Assembly: GCF_019737615.1 (NCBI RefSeq)
Contig: NZ_JAHKKS010000001.1
Coordinates: 186,001-250,000, forward strand
DNA: 64,000 bases
Source: Sphingobium xanthum
GTDB taxonomy: Bacteria > Pseudomonadota > Alphaproteobacteria > Sphingomonadales > Sphingomonadaceae
Reading direction: 5' to 3'
The notes under the pieces were generated by a model. The model ran no database searches, was not told where the DNA came from, and was given only the letters and a program-made list of their open reading frames with translations. Of the stretch, positions 59,477-64,000 are shown in pieces; within the stretch, counting starts at the first letter, position 1; every line of letters begins with the position of its first letter. The position numbers and the translations under genes are program-made.

Positions 59477-60517
59477 TCAGTTCTCCAGCGGTGCGATGTG
59501 GAAGATGCGCTCGGCATTGCCATGATAGAGCGCGTGGCGCTCCGCGTCAGTCACGGGCGCGGCATCCATGAAGTCCACCGCCGGTTTCTGCGGCTGATAG
59601 GGGTAGTCGATCGCCCACATCACATTGTCGATGCCGATCTTGTCGATCGCGTAACGCAGCGCCAGCGGATCCTCGACGCCGCTTGTCGTGATGACGAAAT
59701 TGCTCTGGAAATATTCCGCCATGCTGCGCTTGGTCTTGCGGGCACGCCCGATTGCCTGTGCGCGGCTGTTCATGAAATTGATGCGCCAGATCCAGAACGG
59801 GATCGCTTCGCCCATATGGCCGATGCAGATCTTGAGGTTCGGGAAGCTGTCGAACACGCCGCCCGCCATCATGCGCACGGCATGCGTGCCGACCTCGACG
59901 CCATAGCCCCACATGGCGCTGTCCATGCCATAATCCTGCAGCGGACCCTTCAGCGTGTCCGATGCGGCGCGCGGGTGGATGTAGATGCAGGCATTCAGCC
60001 CTTCGGCGGCTTCGAGGACGGGCCAATATTTCGGATCGTCCAGATATTCGCCATTTGTGTGGCTGTTGAGGATGAAGCCGTTCAGCTTCAGGTCGTTGAT
60101 CGCGCGCTCCATTTCCCTGGCGGCGCGCTTCGGGCTGTGCGGCGCGAAGCTCGCGAGACCGGCGAAGCGGTCCGGGCGCTTGCGGCAGATCTCTGCCAGG
60201 CGGTCGTTGGCGAGCGCGGCGAGCTCAGTCGCGGTGTCCGCGTCGAACATCTGCACGCCGGGCGCGGTGAGCGACAGGAGATGCATATCGACGCCGAGCG
60301 CGTCCATCTCCGGCAGGCGCTTCTCCTCGATGTCGAGCAGGCCGTCGAGGAAATTCATCGCCGAATAGCCCGAAGCATCGGCCGGTGCGTCGTAGATGCC
60401 GCCGACGAGCAGCTTGTCGAGGCTCTGGCTGGGGCCGCGCGAGACCTCACGCAGTTCCGCTGCGACTTCCGGGATTGACCAGGCTTCTTCGGTCGCGATC
60501 TTGCGCATTCTCGTCAT
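59477..60517 (-). CDS. LigW-like amidohydrolase (probable aromatic acid decarboxylase)
   Basis: A 346-residue amidohydrolase_2 enzyme. It shares blocks with 5-carboxyvanillate decarboxylase LigW and gamma-resorcylate decarboxylase: N-terminal KIATEEAW (metal-binding Glu), LLDIEEKRLPEMDALGVDMH, FILNSHTNGEYLDDPKYWPV, YIHPRA, ICIGHMGEAIPFWIWRINFM and AIDYPYQ with the metal-binding Asp. It should remove a ring carboxyl from a hydroxylated benzoate. The ATG at 60517 has AGGAGAG 8 bases upstream. It is coupled by a 4-base overlap to an aromatic acid symporter gene. Confidence 0.85.
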   Translation of the reverse strand: MTRMRKIATEEAWSIPEVAAELREVSRGPSQSLDKLLVGGIYDAPADASGYSAMNFLDGLLDIEEKRLPEMDALGVDMHLLSLTAPGVQMFDADTATELAALANDRLAEICRKRPDRFAGLASFAPHSPKRAAREMERAINDLKLNGFILNSHTNGEYLDDPKYWPVLEAAEGLNACIYIHPRAASDTLKGPLQDYGMDSAMWGYGVEVGTHAVRMMAGGVFDSFPNLKICIGHMGEAIPFWIWRINFMNSRAQAIGRARKTKRSMAEYFQSNFVITTSGVEDPLALRYAIDKIGIDNVMWAIDYPYQPQKPAVDFMDAAPVTDAERHALYHGNAERIFHIAPLEN

Positions 60518-61740
60518 GGCATTTTCTCTCCTGTGGTCTGGCCGGTGTGCCTTGCGAGCCAAAGCCCGAGCAGGCAGACGATCGCAAGGGGCAGAACCGG
60601 CAAGATGAAGAAATGGCGCGGCGCACCGAGGCCCATCATCAGCGCCACCGATCCTGCCAAGGGGCCGATGATCGAACCGACGCGGCCGAGGCCGAGGCCC
60701 CATCCGAGGCCCGAGGCGCGCATCTCGGCCGGATAGGAGGCGCCGGTCGAGCCGTTGATGCAGTTTTGCGTGCCCGTGACGAGCGCGCCGGCAAGGACGA
60801 TGAGGGCGGTGAGCGGGACGATGCCCCAGCTGGCGGCGGAGAGTGCGGCAAGCGAAAGCGCGGCGCCCGCGGCGAACAGGGCGAGGATGCGCCAATAGCG
60901 TTCCGACAGAAGCAGGCTCGCCGTGATGCCGCCGATCACGCCGCCGGCATGATAGGCGGTCGCGACAAGGGCGGCGGTCCGGTCCGAATAGCCCTGATCC
61001 TTGATCAGCATCGGGATCCATCCGCCCAGAAGATAGACGACCATCAGCAGCATCGTGAAAATGCCCCAGATAGCCAGCGTGCGTGGGCGATAGGCCGGCG
61101 ACAGGATCGCGCGCAGGCCAGATGTGCCCGGCTTTGCCAGAGTCTCGCGCTTCAGCGCCGGGCTTTCAGGCAGGCCGAACCATAGCAGCACGCAGATGAT
61201 GATGGGGAGAATGCCGCCCGCCACGAAGATGCTCTGCCACCCGTGCGTGGGCAGATAGCGCGCCGCGACGGCCCCGGCGACCACGCCGCCGAAAGTGACG
61301 CCGATCCCGACCAGGCCGACCGCGCGGGCGAGATGCTTGCGCGGCGCGAATTCACCCGCGAGCGCCAGGGCATTGGGCATGACGGCGCCGAGCCCGATGC
61401 CGATCAGGAAGCGCAGGATGATCAGTTGCATGAGGCTGGTGGCGAAGACGGCGACGAGCGAGAGCACGCCATAAGACAGGCAACTCGCGATCAGGATCAT
61501 CCGCCGGCCGTATCGGTCGCCAAGCGGACCGATCACGACTGCGCCGAACAGGACGCCGACCAGGCTCGCCGACAGGAGCGGGCCGATCTGCACGCGGGTC
61601 AGATCGAAGGCTTCGAGGATCGACGGTGCCGCGAAATTGGCGGCCTGCAGGTCGAAGCCTTCCACGACGAGAGCGATCAGGATCAGGATGAAGCCGCGCC
61701 AACTGCCCGTCTGGCCTTCCGCGCGTTCCGTCATGCTCAT
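60514..61740 (-). CDS. MFS aromatic acid:H+ symporter (AAHS family)
   Basis: A 408-residue, 12-TM importer. It shows the AAHS pattern: LIALVVEGFDLQAANFAAPS in TM1 with the D-x-D-like GFDLQ motif, PLGDRYGRRMILIASCLSYG (motif A), FLIGIGLGAVMPNALALAGE and ASYPAEMRASGLGWGLGLGR. Family members such as PcaK and VanK import 4-hydroxybenzoate, vanillate and similar acids. It is the first gene of a unit with the decarboxylase and the SnoaL-like protein, so uptake of the decarboxylase substrate is likely. Confidence 0.88.
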   Translation of the reverse strand: MSMTERAEGQTGSWRGFILILIALVVEGFDLQAANFAAPSILEAFDLTRVQIGPLLSASLVGVLFGAVVIGPLGDRYGRRMILIASCLSYGVLSLVAVFATSLMQLIILRFLIGIGLGAVMPNALALAGEFAPRKHLARAVGLVGIGVTFGGVVAGAVAARYLPTHGWQSIFVAGGILPIIICVLLWFGLPESPALKRETLAKPGTSGLRAILSPAYRPRTLAIWGIFTMLLMVVYLLGGWIPMLIKDQGYSDRTAALVATAYHAGGVIGGITASLLLSERYWRILALFAAGAALSLAALSAASWGIVPLTALIVLAGALVTGTQNCINGSTGASYPAEMRASGLGWGLGLGRVGSIIGPLAGSVALMMGLGAPRHFFILPVLPLAIVCLLGLWLARHTGQTTGEKMP

Positions 61741-61927
61741 GCGTCCCCCTGTTTGCCTGACTCGACCGGCCAGCGCGGCGCAATAGGGCGGCAAGGCGCG
61801 GAGGTTGCAAGGAGAAAGTGAGACGTCCCTCGTTTGTTCATGTCGAATGCGGCTCGTCCAGAACGGCGGTAGTTGCGCTTAGCCTGACGGTAGCGCGGCG
61901 TAGACTGCGCATATGGGCAGGATCGAC

Positions 61928-62245
61928 ATGAGGGCGTGGGCCATGCACACGCGCGAGGCGGAAGGCGCTGCGGACGAGGACGACGACCGGGCTGGATCGC
62001 GGAAGCCATGTTCTTGTTGTGGCGTCGATTTCCAGTTGCGCCATTGGGATGGCTGCTTCTTTGCCATCTGCTCGCGCTGCGGCCGGCAAGGGCCAGTCGC
62101 GTCGTCGGCCTATGGCGCAATGATGGCGTGGCGGCGCCAGATCGGCCTCTCGGCACCTTCCGCCTGGCGCCAGTTGCTGACGATTGTCTCCATTCTCGTA
62201 CTATTGGCCGGGTCGCTGTTGACGCTGGCCGTGCTTGCCGCCTGA
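61928..62245 (+). CDS. Small zinc-ribbon-like membrane protein
   Basis: A 105-residue open frame with two CxxC pairs in PCSCCGVDFQLRHWDGCFFA ICSRCGRQG, an arrangement suited to a zinc ribbon, followed by one C-terminal TM helix (LLTIVSILVLLAGSLLTLAV). AGGA lies 5 bases before the ATG at 61928 (an ATG at 61913 is also in frame). Not recognised as a named family. It converges on the glycosyltransferase gene 13 bases away. I consider it probably real because of the motif and ribosome site. Confidence 0.55.
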   Translation: MRAWAMHTREAEGAADEDDDRAGSRKPCSCCGVDFQLRHWDGCFFAICSRCGRQGPVASSAYGAMMAWRRQIGLSAPSAWRQLLTIVSILVLLAGSLLTLAVLAA

Positions 62246-62258
62246 ACCTGCCTCGACC

Positions 62259-63443
62259 TCAAGCTTCGCCATCGCGGCGGGTGCGCACCCACTCGGTTTC
62301 ACGCTTGCGGACCAGCTTCAGATAGACCGGTATTTTCCAGGCGAGATAGAGCGGGATGCGCGCCAGCGTCGCCGCGCTCACGATCCGGCGTCCGTCGCGC
62401 GCCCATGCGACGGTTAGCAGTAAAGCCACCGCCCCCATCAACGCCAGAAGGATCCAGGCAGGCATCGCCGTTGCGCCGAGCAGCGCGAGCGCTGTCGTCC
62501 CCGCGAGTGCGGCCAGACCGAGACTCATGAGCAGCGCCAGCGGAGGGACCATCAGACTGAGACCGAACCAGGCCAGTCCGGGCCGCAGCCGCCCCATGCC
62601 TTCGATCACCAGCGGCAGACCGTGCCTGAGCGCCGTCTGCACATAGCCATGTTCCCACCGAGTGCGCTGCGTCAGCGTGCCCTGCTGGCTTGCCGCGTCG
62701 CTCCAGGTCTCGGCTGCCTCGAAATAGAGCGGATCCTGCCTTTTGCGCGCGAAATCGATGCCCAGCACCAGATCCTCGACAAGATGGCTGGTTGCCAGCG
62801 GTGCATCGGTTATCAGAGCCCAGGGAAAGGCCATGCCGGTGCCGCCCAGGAGCGCGGGCGCGCCCAGCGTCGTAGCGCCGCGCTGGCGGACGCGATTTTT
62901 GATGAGCATCGCGAAATTGGAAATCTGCGTCATCGGTCCATCGCCGGGGCGGGTGCGGAACAAATAGCAGCTCTGCACCGGACGTCCGGTCTGCACGGCG
63001 GCGTTGATGAGAGCGCGAAGATGTGCGCTGCTCATCTCGCAATCGGCGTCGAGGATCACGACGCAATCCGGCGGGTCGCCGCGCAGCCAGTCGCGGCCGA
63101 ACGCGAGCGCATGGCCCTTGCCGCGCTGGCCGGGGTCGTTGCGTTCGATCACGGTCGCGCCCGCCGCCCGCGCACGCTGCGCGGTGTCGTCCGAGCAATT
63201 GTCGGCGATCACGATCAGGCGGATGCCGTCATCAAGGATCGGCAAGACCTGGGCGAGCGTTGCGCCGATACCGCCTGCTTCGTTGTGTGCCGGCATGAGA
63301 ATGGCGGCGCGATACGGTCGCTCGGGCGGCAGCGCCGTCTTGCGGCCGGGTGCGAGGACGCCGGTCAGAAGCTCGATCGAGATCACGCAGAGCAGGAGGG
63401 CCGGGATCGCTGCCAAAATCCAGGCGAGGCTGTCGAGGATCAA
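62259..63443 (-). CDS. Family 2 glycosyltransferase, membrane-bound
   Basis: A 394-residue GT2 enzyme with one N-terminal TM helix (LDSLAWILAAIPALLLCVIS), the catalytic domain (AAILMPAHNEAGGIGATLAQ, VIADNCSDDTAQRARAAGAT, the D-x-D-like ILDADCEMSS, a second acidic site SHLVEDLVLG and QRTRWEHG as the Q-x2-RW motif), and three C-terminal TM helices. This is the processive-type layout of BcsA/HasA-like synthases. With the downstream-side PPIase-like gene it may belong to an exopolysaccharide locus; the sugar is unknown. Confidence 0.88.
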   Translation of the reverse strand: MILDSLAWILAAIPALLLCVISIELLTGVLAPGRKTALPPERPYRAAILMPAHNEAGGIGATLAQVLPILDDGIRLIVIADNCSDDTAQRARAAGATVIERNDPGQRGKGHALAFGRDWLRGDPPDCVVILDADCEMSSAHLRALINAAVQTGRPVQSCYLFRTRPGDGPMTQISNFAMLIKNRVRQRGATTLGAPALLGGTGMAFPWALITDAPLATSHLVEDLVLGIDFARKRQDPLYFEAAETWSDAASQQGTLTQRTRWEHGYVQTALRHGLPLVIEGMGRLRPGLAWFGLSLMVPPLALLMSLGLAALAGTTALALLGATAMPAWILLALMGAVALLLTVAWARDGRRIVSAATLARIPLYLAWKIPVYLKLVRKRETEWVRTRRDGEA

Positions 63444-63495
63444 GATCGCCGTCTCCGCTTTCGCCCGCCCTACGGGGCATCAAGCCCATAACAAA

Positions 63496-63521
63496 GGGCG
63501 CCCCCCATGAGGAGAGCGCCC
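63496..63521 (-). terminator. Terminator of the PPIase-like gene
   Basis: Stem GGGCGC/GCGCCC with a 14-base loop, followed on the minus strand by TTTGTTAT, 21-47 bases after the stop at 63543. Confidence 0.6.
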
Positions 63522-63542
63522 CGGTTCAATATTGCAACGCGA

Positions 63543-64000
63543 TCAGAGACCTGCGGGCGCCGCAGCGTTGTCTGCCGCCGGCGCGGCCGGAGCAGCACCA
63601 GGAGCGGGAGCCGCCGGAGCCGTGCCCGGAGCGCCGGCAGCATTGGCTGCGGCATCGCCGGCCTTGGGTTCGAAGCCGGTCTGATACTCGATCTTGGCCT
63701 TGGCCTTGGCTTCCTTGAGACGGGATTCGCCGATCTTGTTCAGCTCCTCGTTGCGCATCGCCTGGGCTGCGAGCTGGCGGGCCTGCTCGGTCGGGATCGT
63801 GACGGCTTCGCTGCCTGCGATCGAGTTGATCACGAGCTTGCCGTTGTTCGGCACGATGAAGGGCTCGCCCGGCGGCAGCGCCTTGATGCGTTCGAGCACC
63901 TGCGGCGCGACGGTCGCCGTGTCGAGCACGCCGTTGCCGCGCTGGAAGGCGATGCCCATGGCGGTCAGGCGGGTCGCGACCTCGGCCAGCGTGTGAGCGC
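63543..64000 (-). CDS. C-terminal part of a SurA/EpsD-like peptidyl-prolyl isomerase (partial)
   Basis: The frame enters from the window edge (AHTLAEVATRLTAMGIAFQR) and gives 151 visible residues. VLERIKALPPGEPFIVPNNG KLVINSI resembles the end of a parvulin-type domain in EpsD/SurA-like proteins; then come charged helices (QAMRNEELNKIGESRLKEAK AKAKIEYQTGFEP) and a Pro/Ala-rich tail (PGTAPAAPAPGAAPAAPAAD). EpsD-like isomerases assist exopolysaccharide export, which would suit the glycosyltransferase next door. An internal ATG at 63959 is not the true start. The assignment is tentative because the N-terminal part is outside. Confidence 0.55.
   Translation of the reverse strand, partial: AHTLAEVATRLTAMGIAFQRGNGVLDTATVAPQVLERIKALPPGEPFIVPNNGKLVINSIAGSEAVTIPTEQARQLAAQAMRNEELNKIGESRLKEAKAKAKIEYQTGFEPKAGDAAANAAGAPGTAPAAPAPGAAPAAPAADNAAAPAGL

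Noticed and set aside
63543..63959. ATG at 63959 as the start of a small complete protein
   Set aside because: The frame stays open and protein-like to the window edge, so the gene is a truncated larger one.

Overview
The window comes from a high-GC alphaproteobacterium, almost certainly a sphingomonad (Sphingobium, Sphingopyxis or Novosphingobium type; the genus cannot be fixed from the sequence). The indicators are several large TonB-dependent receptors, LigW-like and acetovanillone-type aromatic catabolism genes, and three families of GC-rich intergenic inverted repeats that look like those of sphingomonad genomes. No tRNA, rRNA, CRISPR array, transposase or phage gene was seen.

Positions 1-15,060 hold a complete microaerobic respiration locus. 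On the minus strand are ccoNOQP (cbb3 oxidase) and ccoGHIS (its maturation). Beyond a divergent ompW lie hemN and a TauE/SafE-type membrane protein cut by the window edge. On the plus strand are the oxygen sensor pair fixL-fixJ, a stand-alone receiver protein and an Fnr-type regulator with the 4Fe-4S cysteines. Five 14-bp Fnr-type boxes (TTGNN-N4-NTCAA or close) lie before hemN/ompW, ccoG, ccoN, fnr and a small hemerythrin-like gene, so the locus looks like a self-contained oxygen circuit: FixLJ and Fnr above, oxidase, haem synthesis and porin below.

Positions 15,085-26,710 hold a large DUF2339 membrane protein, divergent IclR and MarR regulators, a TonB receptor, and an iron-regulated siderophore receptor operon with a PepSY membrane protein. 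Positions 26,880-31,380 hold oxidative catabolism genes: an FAD monooxygenase divergent from an alpha/beta hydrolase, and an SDR-P450 pair. Positions 31,620-36,180 form a haem uptake operon (receptor, DUF6607, an unknown 151-residue protein, a ferredoxin-NADP reductase) under a second iron box. Then come DUF488, a CaiB-type CoA-transferase divergent from a citryl-CoA-lyase-like gene, the YbbAP-type ABC exporter with TesA, and an MFS symporter with an unusual periplasmic insertion.

Positions 44,790-55,880 carry the most interesting block. A split PEP-synthase-like kinase (two genes), biotin carrier protein, biotin carboxylase, carboxyltransferase and HAD phosphatase lie in one minus-strand series, with an O-methyltransferase after it and an AraC regulator and DHA2 exporter before it. 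The gene content matches the acvABCDEF system of Sphingobium SYK-6 for phosphorylation-dependent carboxylation of acetovanillone (4-hydroxyacetophenone type compounds). Three gaps between these genes each contain a different intergenic repeat family.

Positions 56,037-61,740 hold a CmcJ/NvfI-like protein, a MarR regulator with a clear upstream palindrome, an MFS exporter, and an operon of an aromatic acid symporter, a LigW-like decarboxylase and a SnoaL-like protein. The window ends with a small zinc-ribbon membrane protein, a family 2 glycosyltransferase and the end of a PPIase-like gene, perhaps the edge of an exopolysaccharide locus.
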